From: Gammaproteobacteria bacterium
GTDB lineage: Bacteria > Pseudomonadota > Gammaproteobacteria > Chromatiales > Chromatiaceae
Length of the DNA stretch: 9,887 nt
NCBI GenBank assembly: GCA_015231665.1
Contig: JADGBD010000050.1
Location: 1-9,887 of the forward strand
Direction of reading: 5' to 3'
A program made the translations under genes and the position numbers. Below are positions 1 to 5,031 of the stretch, one piece after another (the stretch's first letter is position 1; every line of letters starts with the position of its first letter). The notes beneath the pieces are model-generated. The model ran no database searches. It saw only the letters and a program-made list of their open reading frames with translations, and was not told the DNA's origin.

Positions 1-63
1 TTCCTGCTTCGTCCTACCTCCTGCATCCCTGCAGTCGTTTGCGTTCTCTGCGTCCTTCTGATC
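1..63. repeat. Repeat-like intergenic sequence downstream of the SPOR gene
   Basis: No gene is visible here. The plus strand is pyrimidine-rich with recurring CCTGC and TGCGT-type words; read on the minus strand it shows repeated GCAGGA/TAGGA words, followed toward the SPOR gene by ACGCAGAG and AACGCAAA. It looks like the low-complexity dispersed repeats found between genes in some bacteria, but copy number cannot be judged from one window. No terminator hairpin for the SPOR gene is evident in it. Confidence 0.3.
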
Positions 64-68
64 TTCAA

Positions 69-1298
69 TCAATCAGCCCGGCCGGCCCAGGCCTGGCTCA
101 GCCCTGGCTTGCTTTTGACGCTGTTGGCGTAGCGCTGGGCCGCCTGCATGTTGGCAAAGCCATCGACATAGAGGCGATACCAGGTCTTGCCCTTGACTGT
201 CACCTGCTTTTTCTTTGGGAAAATGCCGTGGCGCTGGAGTTGCTGGAGGACCCTCTGGGCGTCCTTCTCGCTGGTGAAGGAGGCAAGGTTGGCCACCCAG
301 AGGCCCTTGACGCCACTGACTGGGGGTTCGCTTGGGCCCGTTGTTGCCTGAGTTGCTGCCGGTGATGATGCTTGGGGGTCTGGCAGGCTGAGGACTTGCT
401 CACCGGGCATGGAGGGGGCAGCCGCCCGGGGGGTGGCGGTGCGCACCGCAGTGGGATCGGTCGAGGCGGTGACCTGGCTGGGTGGCGGGTTGGTGGAGAG
501 CTTACGCAGGTGCTCGCTGAACTCGCTGCGCAGGGATTCCTGTTGTGCCTCGGCCTGTTTCTGGCTGCTGTCCATGCGTTTTTCCACCGCGGCGATCTTG
601 CCGGTCAGACCTTTGAGTTGCTGCTCCACGGTCTCAAGTTTGGCAGGGGCGTTTTCTTCCAGAATCAGGCCGAGGCGGTCGTTGATGTCCTTGAGGCTGC
701 TGGCCTCGGCGGTCAGTCGGGTTTCGATTTGCGTCAGTTTTTCGTCGGTCTGTGCCTGCTTGTTGTGCAGTTCCACCAGTTGGGCGCTGGTATCGGGGTT
801 TTCCATTTGCCCGGCAAGCTGGCTGATCTGCTCGCTGGCGCTCATGGTCTGGAAGGTGGCGAAGCCGGCCACGGAAACGCCGAGCACCGCCAGCACCAGA
901 GCGGCGATGGTGAGGATGCCGCCGTCGTTTGAGTCTTTATCCATCACGAGTTCCTCGTCGAGAAGCAACATGGGGTCGTCATCGTCCAAAACGCTGTCTG
1001 GCCCCTGGTGGTCAAGGTCTGCGGCCGGATTCTCCGCCGCTGTTTTGCTGTTGGCCCGCTCAGCCCGCAGGCTGTCGGCAAAGCTGGCTGCAGGCTTGCT
1101 GCTGGGATCTTCATAGTCCAGGCCGCCTCTGGGTAGGGAACCGGGCGGGGCAGACGGGTTTTCGTCCAGCAGGTTGATGGCCTCGTCTTCCAGCCCCAGA
1201 CCGGCATCGTCCAGATCGAGATCCAGGCCTAAGTCCAGGTCCAGGTCGTCGGCATCATCGGCCAGCTTCCGGGTTATTTCGTCCAGGTCGTCGTCCAT
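69..1298 (-). CDS. SPOR-domain membrane protein with acidic N-terminus
   Basis: This 409-residue protein has four parts. Residues 1-126 are very acidic and include a Leu-Asp repeat at about 19-31 and another DDDD stretch near 104-107. Residues 127-149 form one hydrophobic span (ILTIAALVLAVLGVSVAGFA). Residues 155-265 are Gln/Glu/Lys-rich and probably coiled coil, followed by a Pro/Ala/Ser/Thr linker to about 328. Residues 331-405 look like a SPOR domain (VANLASF, then AQRVLQQL, then WYRLYVDGF). SPOR domains bind denuded septal peptidoglycan in the periplasm, so the N-terminus should be cytoplasmic. The ATG follows only a weak AGAG site, but no better in-frame start is seen. It lies next to flagellar genes and has a sigma-54 promoter candidate upstream. 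The exact role is unknown; envelope or cell-pole/division work is inferred from the domain only. Confidence 0.85.
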   Translation of the reverse strand: MDDDLDEITRKLADDADDLDLDLGLDLDLDDAGLGLEDEAINLLDENPSAPPGSLPRGGLDYEDPSSKPAASFADSLRAERANSKTAAENPAADLDHQGPDSVLDDDDPMLLLDEELVMDKDSNDGGILTIAALVLAVLGVSVAGFATFQTMSASEQISQLAGQMENPDTSAQLVELHNKQAQTDEKLTQIETRLTAEASSLKDINDRLGLILEENAPAKLETVEQQLKGLTGKIAAVEKRMDSSQKQAEAQQESLRSEFSEHLRKLSTNPPPSQVTASTDPTAVRTATPRAAAPSMPGEQVLSLPDPQASSPAATQATTGPSEPPVSGVKGLWVANLASFTSEKDAQRVLQQLQRHGIFPKKKQVTVKGKTWYRLYVDGFANMQAAQRYANSVKSKPGLSQAWAGRAD

Positions 1299-1483
1299 CG
1301 CTCTGTCTGCATGTTGGCTGTCATGATTTTCTGTTCGGTTAATGGCAACGATCGGCGCTGCCGGGGTCTGATCGGAAGATGGATCAAGGTTTCAGGATCA
1401 AGGCCGATTTGTGATTCGAAAGTGCCAGTTAGATTTCAGATATGATAATCGTATTCTATTTCGGCCAATATCGGTTTGAATTG

Positions 1484-1499
1484 AGCAGAATTTGTGCCA
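1484..1499 (-). promoter_or_regulatory. Sigma-54 promoter candidate for the SPOR gene
   Basis: The minus strand reads TGGCAC-AAATT-CTGCT. The -24 hexamer matches the TGGCAC consensus fully. The GC of the -12 element lies exactly twelve bases after the GG, which is the rigid spacing sigma-54 needs. Transcription would start near 1474, giving a leader of about 175 bases before the ATG at 1298, which is long. Activator sites were not identified. Confidence 0.5.
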
Positions 1500-1518
1500 T
1501 TGTTCCCTTTCCGCTGAA

Positions 1519-1534
1519 TGGCTCGACCCATGCC
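1519..1534 (+). promoter_or_regulatory. Weaker sigma-54 promoter candidate for the unknown gene
   Basis: The plus strand reads TGGCTC-GACCC-ATGCC. GG and GC are at the correct twelve-base spacing, with one mismatch in the -24 hexamer and a poor -12 flank. Predicted start is near 1545, about 25 bases before the ATG at 1569 and just ahead of the AGAGG ribosome site at 1555-1559. Position is favourable, the motif itself is moderate. Confidence 0.33.
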
Positions 1535-1568
1535 GTGGATTCTGCGCAGGTTTTAGAGGCGATGATTG

Positions 1569-2114
1569 ATGAGTGACAAAGGCAAGCAGGACGACCAGAG
1601 AGTGCGTTTTGGCAGCAACCAGATTCTCATGCCGGAGGCCAAGCGCAAGCTCGCCCTGGCCGATGAGGCACAGGATAAGCTGGTGCAACTGACCGAGCGT
1701 TATCCCGATCTGGCGACTGACTATGTACAGAACATGCTGAAAAATGCCGGTCCGCGCAAGAGCGCCGCTGGCAAGGCGGAGGCTGGGGTCAAGAAACAGG
1801 CGCAGCCGGGTCTGGCGGAACTGGTTGCAGGCCTGATTGGCCAGATGAGTGTGGATGAAATCATCGAGACCCTGTCACGCAATCACGGCATCGAGGTGAA
1901 CTCGGACGACCTGATGCTGGCTGTGGGTGAAGATGTCTATGCTGATATGCTGCGGCGAGAGGCAGCTGAATACCGCCAAAATGCCCTGTCGGATGAGCAG
2001 ATTGCGGACCTGTGGAACCAGTCGGGAATCAATAACCTGCTGGGTGGTCGCTGGGATACCTGGGCGGTCAATCAGTTGCTGGCGACCAAGGGGGCAGGGG
2101 AGTTCAAGCCTTGA
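1569..2114 (+). CDS. Unrecognised 181-residue soluble protein
   Basis: I do not recognise this family. The start is ATG at 1569, with AGAGG at 1555-1559 nine bases upstream; a TTG one codon earlier is in frame but less likely, and an ATG at 1562 runs into a stop after four codons. The protein has no signal peptide or membrane span. Residues 24-60 look helical and include ERYPDLATDYVQNML. A Lys/Ala-rich hinge follows at about 61-80. Residues 81-172 form a second, probably helical part with DEIIETLSRNHGIEV, VYADMLRREAAEYRQ and a Trp-containing end (LGGRWDTWAVNQLL). The two-part helical layout suggests a small cytoplasmic adaptor or binding protein, but this is only inference. It converges on flgN with an 11-base overlap and shares a gap with the divergent SPOR gene. 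Codon use resembles the neighbours, so it looks like a genuine gene. Confidence 0.8.
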   Translation: MSDKGKQDDQRVRFGSNQILMPEAKRKLALADEAQDKLVQLTERYPDLATDYVQNMLKNAGPRKSAAGKAEAGVKKQAQPGLAELVAGLIGQMSVDEIIETLSRNHGIEVNSDDLMLAVGEDVYADMLRREAAEYRQNALSDEQIADLWNQSGINNLLGGRWDTWAVNQLLATKGAGEFKP

Positions 2115-2574
2115 CGCTGGTGAACGAAGAGTAGTCGGGCTCGGCGTAGCCCTGTTTGCCATAGGTGCGGGAGCGGTCTTCCGGGCGGGCGACCATGTCC
2201 AGGGCCATTTGCGTGCGCTGCTGGCTGAGTTGGATCATGCTGCCGTTGATCTGATTCTGCGCATCCAGCTCGGCTGCCAGTTCGACCAGCTGCCGCCAGA
2301 GGGGAGCGACTGAGGGGGCGTTCTGGTCGATGTAGGTTTGAATATCTTCGGTGCTGCTGCCAAACCCAAGCTGGTTAAGGAGCTGGGTTCGCTTGCGTGC
2401 GTGCCCGTCCATCTCCGCCAACAGGGCTATCTTGCGGGCAACGGCGGTCTCCAGGGCCTCGGCAGATAGCTGCTTGAGGGCCTCGTGTTCGCTGTGCAGG
2501 CAGGCGAGCAGTTGCGATGCCGTGGCATGTTCGGCACTCAGGGTGTCAGTTAAGGCCTGGGCCTCTGGACTCAT
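2104..2574 (-). CDS. flgN: Flagellar export chaperone FlgN
   Basis: FlgN is a cytoplasmic chaperone that keeps the hook-filament junction proteins FlgK and FlgL export-ready and delivers them to the flagellar secretion apparatus. The 156-residue product is almost wholly helical, as expected, with long amphipathic segments at about 5-70 and 86-130. It ends with the family-typical stretch QNQINGSMIQLSQQRTQMAL (106-125), followed by a disordered tail ending in EDRSRTYGKQGYAEPDYSS, also usual in gammaproteobacterial members. Its ATG shares the four bases ATGA with the flgM stop (2571-2574), with AGGAT just upstream, so translation is probably coupled to flgM. Its 3' end overlaps the convergent unknown gene by 11 bases, leaving no room for a terminator between them. 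Sequence identity among FlgN proteins is low, so the flgM neighbour is important support. Confidence 0.93.
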   Translation of the reverse strand: MSPEAQALTDTLSAEHATASQLLACLHSEHEALKQLSAEALETAVARKIALLAEMDGHARKRTQLLNQLGFGSSTEDIQTYIDQNAPSVAPLWRQLVELAAELDAQNQINGSMIQLSQQRTQMALDMVARPEDRSRTYGKQGYAEPDYSSFTSVKA

Positions 2575-2888
2575 ATCCTGCTGCCGTACATGCTTTCCAT
2601 GTTCAGCATTTTTTCCGCGACCTTCTCTGGATCGAAGGGATAGTCCCCGCGCTGCAGAGCGGCCTTGATCTCTTCGATCTTGGCTCGGTCGATGCCATCG
2701 GCTTGAGTCACGCCCTGTTCCAGCTTGGCCATATCCACCGCAGTGGAACTGATCTTGACTGAATCAGCGGCGGCCGGGGCCGGTGTGCTGGAGCTGCTGG
2801 CTCCGCTGGTTGGGCTTTTTTTGGCCTCAACCGTCTTGTCATTGTTTGCGCCCGATACAAGGGTGGGCGACACGCTTGGAATTTTCAT
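2571..2888 (-). CDS. flgM: Anti-sigma-28 factor FlgM
   Basis: FlgM binds and inhibits FliA (sigma-28) until the hook-basal body is complete, then leaves the cell through the flagellar exporter so that late genes can be expressed. The 105-residue product has the typical unstructured Ser/Thr/Ala-rich N-terminal half (about 11-42). This is followed by SVKISSTAVDMAKLEQGV and the conserved C-terminal sigma-binding helices IDRAKIEEIKAALQRGDYPF (66-85) and DPEKVAEKML. I chose the ATG at 2888 because GGGAG lies seven bases upstream and the protein then begins MKIPSVSP, as relatives do; an earlier in-frame ATG at 2924 would sit at the predicted transcription start. It overlaps flgN by four bases and is preceded by a sigma-28 promoter, the expected feedback arrangement. 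Confidence 0.95.
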   Translation of the reverse strand: MKIPSVSPTLVSGANNDKTVEAKKSPTSGASSSSTPAPAAADSVKISSTAVDMAKLEQGVTQADGIDRAKIEEIKAALQRGDYPFDPEKVAEKMLNMESMYGSRI

Positions 2889-2915
2889 AACTGTGCTCCC
2901 TGAAAGAAAATGGGG

Positions 2916-2952
2916 GTTCCCCAATCAGTGTTTCGGCCGAGATTGGGGGAAC
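2916..2952. repeat. Inverted repeat across the flgM promoter
   Basis: The arms GTTCCCCAATC (2916-2926) and GATTGGGGGAAC (2941-2952) are complementary apart from one extra G, with a 14-base centre. The palindrome covers the 3' edge of the -35 element, contains the -10 element in its centre and extends to the predicted start of transcription. It could be an operator or a hairpin at the start of the transcript; neither is established. Confidence 0.6.
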
Positions 2953-2956
2953 TTTA
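2930..2956 (-). promoter_or_regulatory. Sigma-28 (FliA) promoter of flgMN
   Basis: On the minus strand TAAA (2953-2956, continuing as TAAAGTT), a spacer of exactly 15 bases, and GCCGAAAC (2930-2937) match the sigma-28 consensus TAAA-N15-GCCGATAA, with six of eight bases right in the -10 part. Transcription should begin near 2923, about 35 bases before the flgM ATG. FliA control of flgM is the rule in enteric bacteria and pseudomonads. Confidence 0.8.
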
Positions 2957-2959
2957 ACA

Positions 2960-2978
2960 TTTTTTTTGAAATTTTTTT
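2960..2978. other. Two phased A/T tracts upstream of the flgM promoter
   Basis: Runs of eight T (2960-2967) and seven T (2972-2978) on the plus strand lie about 11.5 bases apart, centre to centre, close to one helical turn. They read as A-tracts just upstream of the flgM -35 element on the minus strand. Such a layout can bend DNA or serve as an UP element. It is not a terminator for any plus-strand gene, since none lies upstream. Confidence 0.4.
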
Positions 2979-3106
2979 CTTTCTTCGGCGTGGGCCGCCA
3001 AGGTAGAGGGGGATTGATTGGAATTACAGTGGATTATCTGCGTTCTGCAGGGCTCATCAGGTCTGCTGGAAAGTTCGAGGGTCATCTGCAGCTGGGCCTG
3101 TTGCAC

Positions 3107-3814
3107 CTATTGTACTTCAATCAGATCAGTGGAGCGGATGATTCCTTCAACCCGGCGTTGCGAGCTGAGGTTTTCCACCGCCACCCGCTCGCCGATGCTG
3201 CCCTGACCGAGGGACTTGCCCTTCATGCGCACCTCCAGCCCGGCCACTCGGGTGATCAAAGTGACCTGATTGCCGTATTTAACCGCTTTGGGGATGAGTA
3301 GCATGCCGCTATTGAGCACCTCGCCGCTGCTGACATTGCGGCGCAGGCGCTTGCCGCTGGCCTCGTCAAGCTGAGTCAGGTAATCGGCCAAGAGTTCGTC
3401 GCTGCTGATGGACTGCAATTGCACGTCGCTGTGCTGGACCAGGCTGCCGCGGGCCAGGGCGCGGCTGGCCACCACCACCGGCAGTTCGGCGCGGACGCTG
3501 GCGCTGACGAACAGGGACCAGGGCTTGGCGCCGGTGCAGCGCACCCCCACCGAGGTGCGGCCGAGGCGGCGGAAACTGGGCGGATCGAAGGTCTCCAACG
3601 GCAGTTCGCAGCTGTTCAGGCTGAGGCGGCGATCCAGCTCGCTGACCTTGATCTCTGCCGGTGCTGGCAGATCCCCCAGGCGCTGCTGGATATGTGCCTC
3701 GGCGGCACGGTAAATGCTGTCGTGGCTTTGTTCCTCGGCTTGCAGACTGAAAGATGCGGCCAGGAACAAGAATGGCAGCAGGCGGGTTATAAAGATTAGC
3801 GGATGAGTCGTCAT
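3107..3814 (-). CDS. flgA: Flagellar P-ring assembly chaperone FlgA
   Basis: FlgA is a periplasmic protein needed for FlgI to assemble into the P ring around the flagellar rod. The product from the ATG at 3814 has 235 residues, the usual length. Residues 1-26 form a Sec signal peptide (hydrophobic LLPFLFLAASFSL, then LQA before EEQ). Two cysteines (69 and 93) in the N-terminal domain could pair. A SAF-type domain runs from about 110 to 172 (VVVASRALARGSLVQHSDVQ), followed by the C-terminal beta domain ending RVEGIIRSTDLIEVQ. A longer in-frame ATG at 3973 was rejected because it would bury the signal peptide and cross the promoter. The chosen ATG has no clear ribosome site, only CCAGAAAA. It is 218 bases upstream of flgM on the same strand and is divergent from cheV. 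Confidence 0.93.
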   Translation of the reverse strand: MTTHPLIFITRLLPFLFLAASFSLQAEEQSHDSIYRAAEAHIQQRLGDLPAPAEIKVSELDRRLSLNSCELPLETFDPPSFRRLGRTSVGVRCTGAKPWSLFVSASVRAELPVVVASRALARGSLVQHSDVQLQSISSDELLADYLTQLDEASGKRLRRNVSSGEVLNSGMLLIPKAVKYGNQVTLITRVAGLEVRMKGKSLGQGSIGERVAVENLSSQRRVEGIIRSTDLIEVQ

Positions 3815-3859
3815 TTTTCTGGCGCCCGAGGCTTGAGTGAATGGGATTGCAGGGATCAA

Positions 3860-3875
3860 CGCAAATTGTGTGCCG
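3860..3875 (-). promoter_or_regulatory. Sigma-54 promoter of flgA
   Basis: The minus strand reads CGGCAC-ACAAT-TTGCG, matching TGGCAC-N5-TTGCA at nine of eleven fixed positions, with GG and GC exactly twelve bases apart. Transcription would start near 3850, about 36 bases before the flgA ATG. Sigma-54 control of flgA fits the Pseudomonas-type flagellar hierarchy, in which FleQ activates early genes. Confidence 0.65.
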
Positions 3876-3959
3876 ATGGCGTGACAAGCGTTCTCATTTG
3901 GGTATGATTGTGGCCTCACTTTTTTTGCCGATCGGCCGCTACAGGGTTCTGTGCCACTG

Positions 3960-4091
3960 ATGAAATCTGTCATTCAAGCTGCCGCTGATCATCCGTCCCC
4001 GCCAGCCGAGCCTTCGGGCTCGACCAAGCTGGCGGGGGATTGTGCTGCCAGTCTTGCGGCCTGCATCCACCAGAACCTTTTGGGAGTCTAA
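3960..4091 (+). CDS. Possible small leader ORF ahead of cheV
   Basis: ATG at 3960 opens a 43-codon frame beginning MKSVIQAAADHPS and ending HQNLLGV, with its TAA four bases before the cheV GTG. The cheV ribosome site lies within its last codons, so translation could be coupled. Against it, no good ribosome site precedes the ATG, the frame contains the long hairpin at 3997-4037, and the sigma-28-like candidate at 3962-3988 would start transcripts after the ATG. GC-rich DNA often carries frames of this size by chance. No known family is recognised. Confidence 0.2.
   Translation: MKSVIQAAADHPSPPAEPSGSTKLAGDCAASLAACIHQNLLGV
3962..3988 (+). promoter_or_regulatory. Sigma-28-like promoter candidate for cheV-cheR
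   Basis: GAAA (3962-3965), a 15-base spacer and GCCGCTGA (3981-3988) resemble TAAA-N15-GCCGATAA with three of four and six of eight matches. Predicted start is near 3995, directly before the hairpin at 3997. Late, FliA-type control of chemotaxis genes is common, but this match is imperfect and no other promoter for cheV was recognised. Confidence 0.33.
3997..4037 (+). promoter_or_regulatory. Strong UUCG hairpin in the cheV leader
   Basis: The outer arms CCCCGCCAGC (3997-4006) and GCTGGCGGGG (4028-4037) pair perfectly. The inner arms CGAGCC (4007-4012) and GGCTCG (4017-4022) close on TTCG with a C-G closing pair, the especially stable cUUCGg tetraloop. A five-base bulge ACCAA (4023-4027) sits on the 3' side. 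No U-run follows, so it is not an ordinary intrinsic terminator. It ends 58 bases before the cheV start. An RNA leader element or a dispersed palindrome of REP type are both possible. Confidence 0.7.
4082..4086 (+). promoter_or_regulatory. Ribosome binding site fixing the cheV GTG start
   Basis: GGGAG at 4082-4086 lies nine bases before GTG at 4096. It supports this GTG rather than the upstream in-frame GTG at 4042, which lies just after the leader hairpin and has no such site at a normal distance. Confidence 0.7.
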
Positions 4092-4095
4092 GACT

Positions 4096-5031
4096 GTGTC
4101 CAGTATTCTTGATGGTGTCGATCTGCGTACCCAGTTGGCCGGAGCCAACCGTCTGGAGCTTTTGCTGTTTCGCCTGCACGGACGTCAGCTGTTTGGCATC
4201 AATGTGTTCAAGGTACAGGAGGTGATTCAGTGTCCGCCCCTGACCAAGGTGCCCAAGGCGCATCCGGTGGTGCGCGGCATCGCCAACATGCGCGGCAACA
4301 CCATCAGCGTCATGGATCTGTCCATGGCCATCGGCGGCATGCCCCTGGATGATCTCAAGAGCTGTTTTGTCATAGTCACCGAATACAACCGGGCGATTCA
4401 GGGCTTTATCGTCGGCTCGGTGGATCGCATCATTAATATGAACTGGTCCGAGATCAAGCCGCCACCCCGGGGTGCTGCTGCCAGCAGCTACATGACCGCG
4501 GTCACCCAGGTGGAAAATGAGTTGGTGGAGATCATCGACGTGGAAAAGGTCATGGCCGAGGTGCTGGGCAAGAGCGACCGCGTCAACGAAGAAACCCTGG
4601 TCGATCAGGCCGACACCTCCCAGCAGCACGTGCTGGTGGTGGATGACTCGGTGGTGGCGCGGCATCAGGTGACCAATGTGCTCAATCAGCTGGGGGTGGG
4701 CTACACCGAATGCCGCAACGGCCGCGAGGCCCTGGACCAGTTGCAGGCCTGGAACGCCGAGGGCAAGCATTTGGAGTCCTGGTTGGCGATGGTCATCTCC
4801 GACATCGAAATGCCCTCCATGGACGGCTATTCCCTGACCTCGGCCATCCGCAGGGAGCCGGGCTGCGAGAACCTCTACGTGATCCTGCACACCTCGCTTA
4901 GCGGCATCTTCAACGAATCCATGACCAACAAGGTGGGTGCCAACCAGTTCCTCCCCAAGTACGATCCCAACGTGCTGGCCAAGGCCGTGCGCGCCCGGCT
5001 GGATATTCACCGCATGGAATACGGTCTCTGA
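4096..5031 (+). CDS. cheV: Chemotaxis coupling protein CheV
   Basis: CheV joins chemoreceptors to the CheA kinase through a CheW-like domain, and its receiver domain is phosphorylated by CheA to tune or quench signalling. With the GTG start at 4096 the protein has 311 residues, normal for the family, and begins MSSILDGVDLRTQLAGANRL. The CheW-like domain covers about 15-155 (LLFRLHGRQLFGINVFKVQE, then HPVVRGIANMRG, then YMTAVTQVENELVEIIDVEK). The receiver domain covers about 177-305, with acidic pair D183/D184 (VLVVDDS), phospho-acceptor D236 (SDIEMPSMDG), T266 and K288, so all catalytic positions are present. The stop overlaps the cheR ATG by one base (TGATG). Relatives in Pseudomonas occupy the same place between flgA and cheR. 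A small ORF, a hairpin and a sigma-28-like site lie in its leader. Confidence 0.96.
   Translation: MSSILDGVDLRTQLAGANRLELLLFRLHGRQLFGINVFKVQEVIQCPPLTKVPKAHPVVRGIANMRGNTISVMDLSMAIGGMPLDDLKSCFVIVTEYNRAIQGFIVGSVDRIINMNWSEIKPPPRGAAASSYMTAVTQVENELVEIIDVEKVMAEVLGKSDRVNEETLVDQADTSQQHVLVVDDSVVARHQVTNVLNQLGVGYTECRNGREALDQLQAWNAEGKHLESWLAMVISDIEMPSMDGYSLTSAIRREPGCENLYVILHTSLSGIFNESMTNKVGANQFLPKYDPNVLAKAVRARLDIHRMEYGL

Larger units (their letters stand above)
1299..1568. other. Intergenic region between two divergent genes
   Basis: This 270-base AT-richer gap separates the SPOR gene (minus) from the unknown gene (plus). It holds two back-to-back sigma-54-like promoters (listed separately). It also has a nine-base direct repeat GGATCAAGG at 1381-1389 and 1395-1403, and an AT-rich core near 1436-1470 with TATGATAAT that lacks a convincing -35 partner. 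A weak sigma-28-like match on the minus strand (TCAA, 15 bases, GCCGAAAT, ending at 1458) lies just downstream of the minus sigma-54 site. Confidence 0.5.

Noticed and set aside
1412..1427. Second TGGCAC on the minus strand as a sigma-54 promoter
   Set aside because: The -12 position reads TC instead of the nearly invariant GC.
2916..2980. Inverted repeat followed by T runs as a plus-strand intrinsic terminator
   Set aside because: There is no plus-strand gene upstream to terminate, and the elements coincide with the minus-strand sigma-28 promoter of flgM.
2954..3085. 43-codon minus-strand frame between flgA and flgM
   Set aside because: It has no ribosome site, ends in the flgM -35 element, and its Lys/Phe tail comes from the A-tracts; probably chance.
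3911..3928. TGGCC...TTTGCC as a plus-strand sigma-54 promoter for cheV
   Set aside because: GG and GC are 15 bases apart rather than the required 12.
3927..3934. GCCGATCG as a sigma-28 -10 element for cheV
   Set aside because: Fifteen bases upstream there is TTGT and no TAAA-like -35 element.
3941..3956. TGGCAC on the minus strand upstream of flgA as a sigma-54 promoter
   Set aside because: The -12 position reads TG, not GC; the site at 3860-3875 fits better and is nearer the gene.
3815..3973. N-terminal extension of FlgA by 53 residues
   Set aside because: It would displace the signal peptide from the N-terminus and cover the sigma-54 promoter at 3860-3875.
3970..5010. Long minus-strand frame of 346 codons opposite cheV
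   Set aside because: It is antisense to an unmistakable CheV, is rich in His/Gly/Asp/Leu as expected from mirrored codon bias in GC-rich DNA, and matches no family.
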